DNA of 64,000 bases from Panax quinquefolius (GCA_020205615.1 CM035160.1:118704556-118768555), one strand, 5' to 3'. Positions 20,261-31,750 are shown, counted from the first letter of the stretch. Made by a program: numbers and translations. The notes: a model not told the origin generated them from the sequence alone.

Positions 20261-20600
20261 CTTCGTCGATTCTTACTTCTAGAATAACGCCTTCTTGAAC
20301 CTTCTTCTTCACATTCATCAGCTCTGGGTGTGTAGCTTGAGCGACTTTAACTTTATCGATTAAAGTCGATTCTACTCGTATATTCGTTATCTTCACGTCG
20401 GTCCCTAGAGTCTTTAACTCTATCTTCATCACTTGTAAGTTATACGAAATGAGTCTTTGTGTTAACAACATCACACTTGTAAACGCATCCGATCTTCTAC
20501 TCAACACGTCAGCTACCACATTCGATTTTCCTACGATGGTATTGCATGGTACGATCGTAATCTTCAACAGCTCGAGCCAACGTCTTTAGCGCATGTTACG
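20235..20600 (-). pseudogene. RNase H tail and RNaseH-integrase linker, element C
   Basis: The open frame contains KSNVVADVLSRRSDAF (end of RNase H, family [11 protein letters not shown]), then [20 protein letters not shown] and KKKVQEGVILEVRIDEE, a linker also seen in B (15500-15640), E and the fragment at 43700-43914. The frame ends RKSQPSI by running into integrase C-terminus sequence in the wrong frame, which marks the integrase deletion. Confidence 0.75.
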
Positions 20601-20740
20601 TTCATTTTAGTTGAAGAAATATTTGAGGGTTTAAGAAATGGGTTTTGTACCAGGGTCAATACAAAATTCAATTTCACACTCTAGGGGTAGGCTAAGAAAA
20701 CTTCAAGAATACGTCAGGAAATTTATTAACAATAGAAATA
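20600..20740 (-). pseudogene. RT deletion scar, element C
   Basis: In element sense the first residues before RT (LNDISIVNKFPDVF) run to about the GTKSISKT position, then jump near 20631-20635 into RNase H sequence (CTCAAATATTTCTTCA, the SLKYFST block). Relative to B this removes about 1.1 kb, all of RT. Element G has the same join at about 53570. Confidence 0.75.
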
Positions 20741-20754
20741 TCATTCAAAGTTGT

Positions 20755-20892
20755 GACCCTCATCAAAGACTTGGATAATACGTCACATTGATACCTATCA
20801 ACTTGCCATTGTCATTCACGATGTCGCCTACAGGAAGTCTGGCTTCGGTGCATTCCACTCAAGGAAGTCAACAACGAAAGGACCGGGGCTCT
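20755..20892 (-). other. Foreign insert between protease and RT remnants, element C
   Basis: Absent from B and E, present in G (53700-53880). In element sense it reads GPFVVDFLEWNAPKPDFL in one frame and ECTEARLPVGDIV plus NGKLIGINVTYYPSL in the next. Not recognised; it could be a captured coding fragment. Confidence 0.5.
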
Positions 20893-21310
20893 TTACTTAT
20901 GGTTTGATATTACAATGATTGACTTTAGTGGTTTGGTTTCTTGAATTCGCATAACAGGTTGGTTAGGAATATGAAAGATAACAACCTTACGAAAAGCATG
21001 ATGAGTAGTTAACCAATCGATTCCTAAAATTGCATCAAAGGCAAGTATTTTCAAAGAGACAAGATCGACACGTAACGTGAAAGTGTTGATTTGAACAAGA
21101 TTTATAAATAGTGGAGGTAACGAAGGTTTCTCCCAACTAAGTTTAAACAGATATATCAAAGTCTAACTTCTCCGGAGTTAACTTAAAACATTGAACACAA
21201 CTAGGTAAAATAAAAGAGTAAGTAGAACTGGTATCTAATAAGGTATAAACTTCGTAACAATTTATCATTAACTTACTCGTAATAACTTCGTTCGGGTTCC
21301 TCGACAAACA
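20893..21310 (-). pseudogene. Aspartic protease of element C
   Basis: The open 88-codon part covers the C-terminal half, with VDLVSLKILAFDAILGIDWL and HIPNQPVMRIQETKPL. A short deletion after TTHHA removes KIDY, seen in B as HHAKIDYF. The N-terminal half (~21160-21290) reads CYEVYTLLDTSSTYSFI in element sense, so the catalytic D-T-G has become D-T-S, and the frame is shifted relative to the C-terminal half. An inactive relic. Confidence 0.75.
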
Positions 21311-21317
21311 CTCTCAC

Positions 21318-22016
21318 TTAAACCACTGGATTTGACTTTGTTATAGGGTATATTCCACCCTTAAGTGCTTCGTCCCATTCCTGATCCATAATTTGAATCA
21401 TTATTCTCCAATCCATATCGAATTGGGGTTGACCGCTATGCACAGGGTAATTCCGAATTCGATGTTGGATTCTCCTAATTGTTGTCCAAAAAGAAAAATC
21501 CATTTCATATATTTTGGTTTTATTGGATCGGACGTCTTTTTCTATAATATCTACATGTCGTGCAGCTTTTACCCATGCGTCATCTATTATCCTTCGTTCA
21601 TTTGTTTCTGCTTTCATCAGAACATTGATCATAGCATTCTCAGATTTCAGCTCTAATATCTTATACTCTGCCAAAGAGTGCTTCTGTTCAAGCATCGCAC
21701 ATCGGGTAACATAATTTTGAATGGTTGCATCTCTTTGCTCCACGACCGCCTGCCGTTCTTCAGCCTACTCTTCTAACTCATGAATACGATTTTGTGATGC
21801 TAAATTTTGATCATAAAATTCTTCTAATAAATTCTCCTCAGGTTCCTCTTCTTCCTCACTCTCAGCTGCTACCTCTGCAACTATTAGTTATTCACGCACC
21901 ACGTAGATATCTCTAATTTCTTTTTCGTCTGACATCACATTAACCTGGTTAGTGATTAAAGGTGTCTCAACAGTCTCATGTGCTTCATTGCTTATCTCAA
22001 CATTTTCGGATGCCAT
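21318..22016 (-). pseudogene. Gag N-terminus fused to acidic coiled-coil ORF, element C
   Basis: Starts at ATG 22016 with MASENVEISNEAHETVET, the usual Gag start of this lineage. At codon 28 (21935) it switches to MSDEKEIRDIYVVRE, then a Glu-rich stretch, a long probable coiled coil (about 21755-21560) and a C-terminal motif NYPVHSGQPQFDMDWR. It then returns to the normal Gag-protease linker (TKSNPVV). The capsid and zinc knuckles of Gag are therefore replaced by this module. Two in-frame stops, after YVVRE and after IHELEE, interrupt an otherwise continuous 233-codon frame. The same module forms a separate ORF in element D (39834-40613). Function unknown; oligomerisation or Gag interaction is a guess. 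Confidence 0.65.
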
Positions 22017-22189
22017 TTTCAAATACTGCCACAAAACAAAGGTTAATTGACATGTAACACATTATCCATATACTCTGACCGACCAATTAAATATCAAATA
22101 AACTTAGGTAGGTCATACTAGCGAAGGAATTCCCCGTCTCTCCCCTCCTAGTTCTTATCTCACATCTCAGCCACGGATCATATCCCTAA

Positions 22190-22201
22190 GCTTTGATACC
22201 A
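22190..22201 (-). other. Primer-binding site (tRNA-iMet), element C
   Basis: TGGTATCAAAGC in element sense, two bases from the LTR edge at 22204, as in element B. Confidence 0.8.
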
Positions 22202-22488
22202 ACTGTGACGCCCCCAAAATAGGTATACATCACCTATTCTGAGTCGCCAGATACATGGTACAGAATTCAAATACAACTTAATAATACAACCGTTGTAGAT
22301 AATACAATCGACAAAACATAAATCGTAACGTTTGAATACAAATATTGCCTACTAAAGAGTATACAAACTCAAAAGGAGTCCTCATTACAATTATTATCAC
22401 ACTATTTCATAGAATAATAAGGACTACTAATGCACCATCTAGGACCTTCACTCTGTTCCCCGACTAGTCCCAACTACGTTCTCATTTC

Positions 22489-23777
22489 CTAGGAGAGAAA
22501 GGTGAAAGAAAGGTGAGCTCAACTAGCCCAAAGAAGAAATATTATGACTAAGATAATGCGAGAATAATTTATCGTTAGCCTTCAATGATGTTAAACCGAT
22601 AAAATATAATAACTATCAAGTTTAACTACAATGAACAACAAGCAATCCATTAGAAGAGTCAAATAAAATCTACTATCTTCTATGATTTAAAAGGTTTTCA
22701 TCACTTTTATCATTTGAGACTCGACTTAATAAATAATCCACATCATCAAATCATCCTCGCACTTTTCTGTGCCAAGGATATTTTATAGTATCACGACCAC
22801 GAATTATCCATGCACTACGGCTTAAGATAATCATGTTTTCATCAACGGTCCTAATCATGCCATAAAACAATTCATCTTTGCACTACGGCCAAAGAGAATC
22901 CATAGCCATAATCATACCAAAAACTGTCCATCAATGCACTACGGGCCAATGAGGACTTTTTTCACATCATTTGTAACATTAGGGTTATGATTATACCGAA
23001 TAATCCCTAGTCATAATCATACAAATTCCATCTATGCACTACAGGCCACAGATGACTTTCAACATAATATAAACATGAGGATTATGACAATGATATAAGA
23101 ATTCAATAAAACAAGTTCAAGAACTATTTATCTAGGAACTGATAACGTCCAAATTGTCAACATGATACTGCTTTGTAGAGTAAAATTCAAGAATGCTCAG
23201 AAGAATATTTCCATGAAAAGATACCGGATGAAGCGCAAATATCAAGGATATTCCACTAATTTCATGGAGTATAGAAGTAAAAACTTTAACCAACTAAATA
23301 TAATAAAAAATTGAATAACAAAAAAATCACCATGCATGCGGTACGGTATTGCAGCAAAGTTATTCAACGAATAATAATAACGGAACCGGTCAAAGTAAAT
23401 TACACCGATAGGATATTCCAACAGAATAATAAATAACGGAACCAAGTCCGGTGTAAAATGTACATACATGATATTCCAACAGAATAATAAATAACGGAAC
23501 CAGGTCCGACGTAAAATGCACAGACAGGATATTACAACAGAATAATAAAGAATGGAATATTAGAAGAATTTCACCATGTATGCAGTACTTTGCATAAGAC
23601 AGGTTATTCCAACATAATAATAAAAAAAGGAATAACATGAGAATTTCACCAAGTATAGGGTAGCCCGTGTATACAGGTTATTCCAAAAGAATAATAAAGA
23701 ATAGAATAATAGAAGTTCTCTTCATAAATAAGAAAGAAAGAGTATCCCTTACGAGTACAACAAATAATATTTCCTAC
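22489..23777 (-). other. Predicted leader intron, element C
   Basis: Donor TCTAAG|GTAGGAAAT (starts 23777) and acceptor CACCTTTCTCTCCTAG|GAAATG (AG at 22489-22490) in element sense. It encloses both hairpin arrays, as in B. Confidence 0.5.
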
Positions 23778-23999
23778 CTTAGAAAGAAAAGTACTGGATA
23801 TAAAATTAGTGAAGTAGCAGAACACTTTTCATCTTTCTCTCTATAGTTTCTCTCTCTAGAGTTTCAGTGAATTCGTAAGAAATAATGAAGGAATGAGCTT
23901 CTATTTATAGAAAAATGGTCTGCATAGTAACTAACTCGTGAACGGTCCATATTGATTTACTTTAATCTGACGGTCCATATTTAAAGCAAAATCTTTTAA

Positions 24000-24370
24000 A
24001 TAAAATATAATATATTCTATTTATAATAGAACGAATAACTTTATAAAAGATTTTACTATGCAAACACTATGCAGGCACTATGCAAACACTATGCATAATA
24101 AAATATAATATATTCTAATTATTGTCTAATAAAACAAATAACTTTATAAAAGTATTTTGTTTTATATAAAAAAATTTACTATCTGAAACCACTATGCAAA
24201 CACTATGCAACACTATGCATAATAAAATATGATATATTCTATTTATAGAATAACTTTATAAAAGTATTACGCTTTTATATAAAAAGATTTTACTATACAA
24301 AACACTATGCAGACACTATGCATAATAGAATATAATATATTCTATTATAGAATAACTTTATAAAAGTATT
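24000..24370 (-). repeat. U3 tandem repeat of about 105-125 bp, element C
   Basis: Three and a half units, each with AATAAAATATAATATATTCT, an AACTTTATAAAAG block and several CACTATGCA phrases. A shorter version is in G (50335-50480 and 56580-56740). It lies upstream of the TATA box in element sense. Confidence 0.75.
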
Positions 24371-24692
24371 CATTTTATTACATTAATAATACCAATAAAA
24401 CAAAACCGGTGACTTATCACATAAGCATCAATAATCAATACCGTGTGCTACTATGCAACCACACGTATTCATCGTACTTGTACTACCGAGTAGTTCAACA
24501 TTATTAACGATAAAACTTCCGCCGTTATTTTTAATAAAATATTTTTGTCGTTTTCTCATTCCGACAATAATTCATTTGCGGGGTTCACCAATGATTGTGC
24601 CGTTGCACGAATATTCCCTGATAAAACAAATATTCCCCGACCAATCGAATATAATATGACAACTTGCATACTTTGCAAAATTTATAAATACT

Positions 24693-24697
24693 ACCCA
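24693..24697. repeat. Target-site duplication of element D (ACCCA)
   Basis: ACCCA at 24693-24697 recurs at 43605-43609, and the C LTR reads through the two sites (compare TACTACCCACAACT at 19794). Confidence 0.85.
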
Positions 24698-25691
24698 TGT
24701 AACGGGTCGAAATTATTGAGTCGTGATTCTAGGGACATAATCCTTTTAAGGGGAGAAAGATGTGACGAACGAGATTTTTGTAATTTAATTTTTAATATTT
24801 ATTAAAGTAAATAAATATTTTCGATGATTTAATTATTAGATTAAATAATTAATCGATGCAATTGTGGTAGATTAATTTAATTATATGTGTTATATTTATT
24901 AAATTAATGTAGAGAATTTTTATTATCGAAGTATTTGACTATGTGAGCTTATTGTATTAAAAGAAATATTTAATAAGCCTATTGGTATTTTAATTTAATT
25001 ATTAATTAGAGATTTAACAATTTGATATAATTAATTAATGAGAAAATTAATTATATGATTATGTTAATTTATGAGAAATTATTAAATTTAATTTTAAATA
25101 AGATATTGATTTATTTTATGAAGGAGTGTGACATTAATTAAACTATATGATAAAAGAGTTATTAAATTAAATGAGATTAAGCCTTTTAAGGCTAGCCAAA
25201 CATGGCACTAGTAGAGGTTGAGGGCAGTTAACCCATAATGGGTAACTGACCACAATGCGCCAGTTTATTTATTACGACATCTTCTTTTCTCTTATTATTT
25301 TACTAAGTCTAGAGAATACTCAGAGAGAGTTTGTCAGAGATATGTAAAGTATTGTGAAGAAAATTGTGAGTGTGTAATCAAACAAATACTTGTGAAAGGA
25401 TCACCACTGATCATCTCTTCTAAATCTATACTCTGGATAATTTCTCCAAACTAAATTCTGTTTTTACGTCATTGAGTTTTCATAGAAAAATGGCTTTCAA
25501 GTTTTCTGTAAATCTCTGTATTTGGGAAATGATATGATTATAAGTTTATATATGTGTTAAATGTTATCAAATTGAATTTGATTATATATATTATGTAAAC
25601 CATATCATCAGTTTCATGAAAACACATGTCGTATATGTTTTTCATAAATTACAGAGTTTGGGTTTTGGCCATATGGCCTTATACGTGATAT
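24698..25691 (+). repeat. Inverted LTR start of element D with purine tract
   Basis: 24698-24760 is pre-LTR sequence ending in the tract TTTTAAGGGGAGAAAGA. The LTR then starts at 24761, TGTGACGAACGAGATTTTTG, and runs to about 25691. It is the reverse complement of about 42674-43604. Sequence switches near 25691 to the opposite-strand ORF. Confidence 0.85.
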
Positions 25692-26397
25692 TTCCTTCGA
25701 ACTGGATTGGGTACCTCAAAACTCGATCTTGGGTCTCATTCATTGCCTTGTTAAATGTATAATATGTCTCCCCAATCTTCGCCTTCTTTGCACGACCATC
25801 ATCTTCTGCACGATCAGCTCGATGTGATTCTCTTACCCAACCTTCCTTTGTTATTTTTAGTCTTTCGGAGGTTTCCTTCATTTCCTTCTTCAGTTTCTCT
25901 ATCTCCTCGGTCTTATCCTCGGTTTGACCCTTCTCATGGACCAAATCCCATTCTACATTTCCCAGTCGTGAGTGAAGAGTCGAAATCTCCCTCTCCTTCT
26001 GCTCTAGAGTAATATCTTTGAATAACCGCTTCGCTCGATCGAATCCTTGACCTCGTCTAAGTAACTTCTACGTTATGATCGTATAACGTGTCATACATCT
26101 CAGCATCAATGGTGTACCGTGGTAACTCCTCTTCTTCCTCTTCCTCTTCCTCTTCCTCAACAAATTCCTCCTCATGATCCTCCTCAAGATCAGTCTCAGG
26201 TTCATGCTCCTGACCAACAACGGTGATCAATGGAGATGATTCCTCTCTGCACTGTTGCTCCCTAACGACATGAATATCTCTGGGGCTCCTCCTCTCGCTT
26301 TAAGATTATAGGTACACCTGAGTTCCTCCTCAGTAAGTACTATAGGTACACGGGGTTCTTCCTCCCCAGCTTGGCTAGCTTTTCCAACATCTGACAT
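25692..26397 (-). pseudogene. Acidic coiled-coil ORF, second copy in element D
   Basis: Starts ATG 26397 (MSDVGKASQAGEEEPR) and keeps a Glu-rich run, then DAEMYDTLYDHN, a coiled coil (TEEIEKLKKEMKETSERLKI) and QDRVLRYPIQFEG, where it is cut at the rearrangement point. Several frameshifts separate the halves. It closely resembles the copy at 39834-40613 and lies in the same place, directly after a primer site, so it is the 5' end of another D unit. Confidence 0.7.
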
Positions 26398-26602
26398 CCT
26401 GATAACAAAATTTTAAGTTTTAGTTACTAAGTCATACTAGTGAGCACATAATTTTAACACATAAGCACATAAAGTCTTTTATTATCTTCAATGAATTATA
26501 GAAATTCATTTCCTAGAACTCGATAAGAGTTTTCCATCACCATGTTCTTTCTATAAGGCTACTACCTAAGGTTGTTCCCCCACCTAAGGTTCATAACCTA
26601 CA

Positions 26603-26614
26603 ACTTTGATACCA
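26603..26614 (-). other. Primer-binding site, element D left copy
   Basis: TGGTATCAAAGT in element sense, beside the LTR edge at about 26618. The surroundings match 40800-40834. Confidence 0.7.
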
Positions 26615-26617
26615 ACT

Positions 26618-26885
26618 TATGACACCCCCAAATCTGGGTACTTCGATTCCACGGGATTTGGTGTTCACTGTACAAATATCATCTATCTATCTACCCATAA
26701 TAAATGCAAATCATGCAATAGATAGAAATAAAATCTTCCCTTTTTAGGGTTACAACATCTGAATCATAAACATAATCCCAGGTTAAACTAACCTTAAACA
26801 TTTGTGCAGAAATATAAACAATAAGTCTTAAGCAACATCATTAACTCAAGTCTAACATAAATACATCATCATATAAAATAACAAG
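26618..26885 (-). repeat. Element D LTR end fragment
   Basis: Matches 40834-41105, with start TATGACACCCCCAAATC against TGTGACACCCCCAAATC. Element E cuts it at ATAACAAG, a point uninterrupted at 41105. No coding sequence. Confidence 0.85.
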
Positions 26886-29467
26886 TGTGACGCCCCCAAA
26901 ATAGGTATACAACACCCATTCTTAGTCGTCAAAATACATGGTACAGAAACAACTACAACTTTATTAATACAACATAAAAACTGTGAGTTTAAATACAAAT
27001 ATTGTCATCTAGACAATATCCACACTCAAATAAGTCCTCATTACAATTATTGATACATTATTTTACAAAAATAGTGATGACTACTAAAATAACTTTCTAG
27101 AACCTTCATTCCATACCTTGACTAGTACTCGCTACATTCTCGCCTACTGAGAAGAAAAATGGAACAAAAAGGAAAAGGGTGAGCTCAACTAGCCCATTAA
27201 AGAATATTATGACGAAGATAACATAGAACAAATTATCGTTAGTCTTCAACAGGGAAAAATCTAATAGAATACAATAGACAACCTGTTTTAAATCAATATT
27301 CGCAACGAAAATAATAATTCATTAGAAGAATTAAGTAGAGAATGCAATCTACTATCTTCTATATATGAATTTAAAAGTTCATCGTCGATATTTTATCCCT
27401 GTAACATCAATCAGTATATATCTGGAATTATATATTCATCTTTGCACTACAGGCCAAAGATATTCATCAGTTGGTCATGTTCATCTAAACACCTGTTCAT
27501 CTTTGCACTACGGGCCAAAGATATTCATCAGAAATCATTCATCTTTGCACTACAGGCCAAAGATATTCAGTAATATCATCATTTAGGACTGAGGATGATG
27601 AAAAATATTTTAAAGAAAATGAATCCAGTGAAACAAAAGAATAAATATTAAGGATTCGTATTTCAGCTATTCCATGTCCAAAAATACCTCATAAATAATT
27701 ATAGTGGAGTAAAATTTAAGAATGATCAAAACATGGATACAATCAAAGCTAGTATCCATAATAGATATTTTAGACGAAAATTTAAAAATTAATTTTTTTG
27801 TGAATAGTGCCGTATACGTGAATAGTAACTCTGACACCAAAAGACAAGAATTTCACAAGAAAAATATACCCAATATACCAGCATAATGATATTGAAAGAA
27901 TAATATAATTTAAAAAAAATAATATCCCTTACCTTATAAAGACAGTACTTCTAGTTGAAACACCGGATATACGCTATGACTTGAACTTGCAACGTATAGC
28001 AACACTCAAAGTATTAAAATACTCACAAGAATACGCTCAATATATCGAGAGAGAAAGAGGGAGAAAACTTCAGTTTCTGGTGTGATTTTCAATTCTATCC
28101 TAAGCATCCTATTTATAGGAAAATGCTTAGAACACCAAAGCAGAAAATTTAATAAATTAATAATATTATTTTTCCACATCTTCCTACGCACACCACCAAC
28201 TGAAATCAACCACTAACACATGTCTCATAAGTGACAAAAACGTTTTTCATGCAAAATTTACTTAAAACTCCAAAAAAATGATAATTAATAAATTCGGAAC
28301 TTCAATAATTCATAATAAATAGCCCTTTTGTTAGAAAAATTCAAACCTCATGTCTTTTCCATAGGAAATTCCATTATCTAGAACCTTTCAAAAGAAGATT
28401 ATTCCAAATTCCAAACAAAAACTGACCGAAATCCATAAACGGGCGATTTTACAGGCTATAATCAAATTTCAGTCAAGAAATGGGGTCCACCGACATGTTT
28501 AACATGTTTTTAACATTTATTGCAACAAAAATACTCTTCCTCCTCATATACTCATATATCCCACATTCATTGTAAACATATCATCATTATTATATTATAC
28601 TAATATAATAAAATATTATTTTATCAGAAAAGATAAAATATCGATTTTCAACAATTGTCACTTTAAAAATTTTCTCCATCTATATCCACATAAAATGAAT
28701 ATTTTCCTCATCATATAAATCAATAATTAATTATTCATAAATAATATTACGTAATCACAATACTCGATAACGAGACGCGTTCAGGAAAGAGGGGGCTTTC
28801 CAATAAGGATTTCTCCTTACTGGCGCGCAATTAGGTGACCAAACCTCTCCTTAGACAGAACTTTCTAGACTTTGCCAATAATTTTATCTAATAATATTAT
28901 TCAGATAATATGAATTATTGCTTCGATAATGGAAAATACTGTGTAGTGACAATTAATGAAACAACAATAATATAGAATATCAATGCAACAATTATTGAAT
29001 CAATAAAATAAAATCTTGAATAAAGAATTATTGTAACAATTATTGAGTAGTGCCTTCTTACGTAAGAATCAATAATTGGTGCAATACTGCAGTGTCTTCT
29101 TGTGCCACAATGCGTATTCATCGTGTTTTAACCACACGGGTATTCCAACGATGTTAATTGATAATAACTACGTCGTTATTTATAAACAACTTATACTTGT
29201 CATTTTCTTCATCCAATCTCTTTCCGTTATGGGGCCCACACAAGGTTGCGTACCGTCAGCATTTAATATTCCTCAACGCAATGAAGAATATTCCACGACC
29301 AAACGAATATTCTCCGACAATAATGAGTATTTTATAACCACTTGCTTATTTGAAATATTTGTGCATTTTACCTATAACTAACCACATTAATCAAATCAAC
29401 CCTTACTATTTCTAAATGATAAATAGAGGAAATTAAATTTCATTTATTAATAATTTGGGGTCTTACA
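26886..29467 (-). repeat. Element E 3' LTR
   Basis: 2582 bp, TGTGACGCCCCC to GGGGTCTTACA. Holds three perfect array II hairpins (27438-27564), predicted intron 27147-27932 (donor AAG|GTAAGGG, acceptor TTCTTCTCAG), TATA at 28110-28117 and a conserved GC-richer U3 block at 28780-28870. Array I is absent. 28900-29460 is AT-rich U3. Confidence 0.9.
27147..27932 (-). other. Predicted leader intron, element E 3' LTR
   Basis: Donor TTATAAG|GTAAGGGATA at 27932 and acceptor TTTTTCTTCTCAG with AG at 27147-27148. Only 786 nt, the shortest in the set, because array I is absent. Confidence 0.5.
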
Positions 29468-29482
29468 ACCTCCCTTCCTTAT
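29468..29482 (-). other. Polypurine tract, element E
   Basis: ATAAGGAAGGGAGGT in element sense, directly before the LTR start TGTAAGACCCC. Confidence 0.8.
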
Positions 29483-29485
29483 GAA

Positions 29486-30290
29486 ATTTCGTCCTCGAAA
29501 TTGACGTACGTACCTGATATTTTGTACCAACTCTGGTCCCAACAACGTTGCTTCTCCCACCTCATCCCAACATACTGGAGAGCGACAATTTTGTCCATAC
29601 AATGCTTCAAATGGAGCCACACCTATACTTGCCTGATAACTGTTGTTGTAGGAGAATTCCACCAATGGTAGGTACTTATCCCAACTCACTTTGAAATCGA
29701 GGACACAAAGTCTTAATAGATCTTCAAGAGTTTGAATAGTCCTCTCTGATTGTCCATCCGTTTGAGGGTGGTATGTCGAACTAAATCATAAATTCGTCCC
29801 TATAGCTTTTTGCAAGCTAACCCAAAATATTGAAGTGAATCTTGGGTCACGATCCAAAACTATAGATACTGGCATGCCATGCAACCTCACAATCTCATTT
29901 ACGTACATACTAGCAAGACGTTCAAGGGAATAAGTCTCCCGTATCGACAAGAAATGAGCAGACTTAATTAATCTATCAACAATAACCCAAATAGCATTTA
30001 TGCCTTGAGAAACCGTGGGAAGACCCGTAACGAAATCTATGGTAATGTGTTCCCAATTCCATTTCGGAATCTCAAGTGGTTGCAACGAACCCTTAGGTAC
30101 TTGATGCTCCGCCTTTACACGTTGACAAGTTAAACACCTCGAGATAAACTTTGCAATCTCTCTCTTCATATTATTCCACCAAAATGTATGTCGAAGATCA
30201 CGATACATTTTGGTACTTCAAGGATGGATTGCAAATGGTGTATTGTGTGCCTCCATCATGATCTTGTAATTCAAATAAGAATCGTTAGGA
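29486..30290 (-). pseudogene. Integrase of element E
   Basis: In element sense the zinc-binding His/Cys set ([29 protein letters not shown]) is followed by a core with all three catalytic residues: [20 protein letters not shown] and [12 protein letters not shown]. One stop sits after IHP (30218) and one after GTNL (29786), before [12 protein letters not shown]. The C-terminal part reads [25 protein letters not shown] and GPELVQ, then jumps straight to the last pol codons and purine tract in a shifted frame ([15 protein letters not shown]). The integrase tail and chromodomain are therefore deleted. This is the most complete integrase core in the window. Confidence 0.85.
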
Positions 30291-31312
30291 ACACAAAGTC
30301 TAGATTGGACTCGAAGTATTCCTTCTTCACTGATTCTTGCTTCTGGATTAGCACCTTCTTGCACTTTTTTCTTCATACACATCAGCTCCAAGTCTGTGGC
30401 TTGAGCAACTTTAACTTTATCGATTAAAGTTGGTTCTATGCGTATACTTGACATCATCGCACTCGTTCCTACATATGATCTTCTACTCAACGCGTCAGCT
30501 ACCACGTTTGCTTTTCCAGGATGGTATTGAATAGTGTGGTCATAATCTTTCAACAGCTCGAGCCAACGTCGTTGCTGCATGTTGAGTTCTTTTTGAGTGA
30601 AGAAATATTTAAGGCTTTTATGGTCTGAATATATCTCCACTTTCTCCCCATATAGATAGTGCCTCCAGATCTTTAGCGCGAAAACGACTGCTACCAACTC
30701 TAGATCATGAGTAGGATAATTCCTCTCATATTCTTTAAGTTGTCGCGAGGCAGAGGCTATAACTTTCTCACGTTGCATGAGAACACATCCTTGCCCTTTG
30801 CCTGAAGCATCGCTGTAGATAACAAATCCATCCGAACCAGATCGTATGGTCAAAACAGGTGCCGAAATGAGTCTCCTCTTAAGCTCTTGGAAACATTTCT
30901 CGTATTCCTCGCTCCATGCAAATTTGATATCTTTCCAAGTCAGCTGAGTTAATGGGGTAGCGATTCGAGAAAACCCTTCCATGAATCTTCGATAATAACC
31001 AGCTAAGCCCAGAAAGCTACGTACTTCGGTCACCGTCTTTAGTTGCTCCCAACTTTGTATTGCTTCAATCTTCGTCGGGTCAACAGATACTCCATGTTTT
31101 AACACCACGTGCCCTAGGAATGCTACTTCCTCAAGCCAGAACTCACATTTCTTCAACTTAGCATATAGCTTATTTTCACGCAGCCTTTGGAGTACCAGCT
31201 TCAAATGGTGCTCATGATCTTCACGGCTTTTGGAATATATAAGGATGTCATCAATAAAGACAACAATGAACTGATCCAAATAATCCTTGAATACTCGGTT
31301 CATCATATCCAT
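30218..31312 (-). pseudogene. RT (second half), RNase H and integrase N-terminus, element E
   Basis: One uninterrupted frame of 364 codons. RT part: [11 protein letters not shown] (active-site loop intact), [25 protein letters not shown] and TPLTQLTW. RNase H part: [18 protein letters not shown] with its first catalytic Asp, [32 protein letters not shown], and [17 protein letters not shown] linker leads to the integrase N-terminus. All RNase H landmarks of the family are present, so this half looks functional in sequence. The first half of RT (31313-31750) is broken. Confidence 0.9.
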
Positions 31313-31750
31313 GAAAGCATAGGAGCATTAGTCAATCCAAAAGACATGACTAGGAATTCATAATGCCCGTCATCGAAGTTACGAAGGCGGTCTTGAATAT
31401 CCTCAGTTTTAACCTTCAACTGATGATATCCAGAACGAAGATCGATCTTTGAAAAGAATTGTGCTCCTTGTAACTAGTCAAACAGATCATCAATACGAGG
31501 TAGCAGATACCTATTGTTGATAGTGACATGGTTTAATTCCCGGTAATCGATACAAAGTCGCATACTCCCGTCTTTCTTCTTTACAAATAAAACAGGAGCA
31601 CCCCAAGGAGATGTACTAGGACGAATGAAATCGATGTCCAATAACTCCTGTAGTTGGAACTTTAACTCCTAAAGTTCAATAGGAGCCATTCGATATGGGG
31701 TTTTAGAAATGGGCTTTGTACCAGGTTCAAGATCAATAAAGAATTCAACT
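31313..31750 (-). pseudogene. RT first half, element E
   Basis: Reads in element sense [42 protein letters not shown], a TAG stop, then [16 protein letters not shown]. The palm Asp is intact here, unlike in [19 protein letters not shown] follows, then a frameshift near 31315-31325 (NAPMLSW against NAPAAFM). It is also out of frame with the protease, which ends PGLPPA at 31751. Confidence 0.8.

Larger units (their letters stand above)
19647..24697 (-). mobile_element. Element C: deleted gypsy element with coiled-coil ORF (continues 43605-43699)
   Basis: In element sense: 5' LTR (43699-43605 joined to 24697-22204, interrupted by element D), primer site, a Gag-N-terminus/coiled-coil ORF, protease, a foreign insert, RT deleted, RNase H tail, integrase core deleted, chromodomain fragment, purine tract and the first ~245 bp of the 3' LTR. 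It cannot have moved by itself. The left end is fused to B's LTR at a shared AATATTTTTGTCG-like stretch; the far end (43699) lacks the final LTR bases, so no duplication can be read for C. Confidence 0.85.
22204..24697 (-). repeat. Element C 5' LTR (main part)
   Basis: Ends in element sense GGGGGCGTCACA at 22204. Contains the leader stem-loop (22379-22432), hairpin array II (22745-23055), array I (23355-23700), a TATA box (23902-23909) and ~110-bp U3 repeats (24000-24370). Element D interrupts it at 24697; the remaining ~90 bp are at 43605-43699. Confidence 0.85.
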
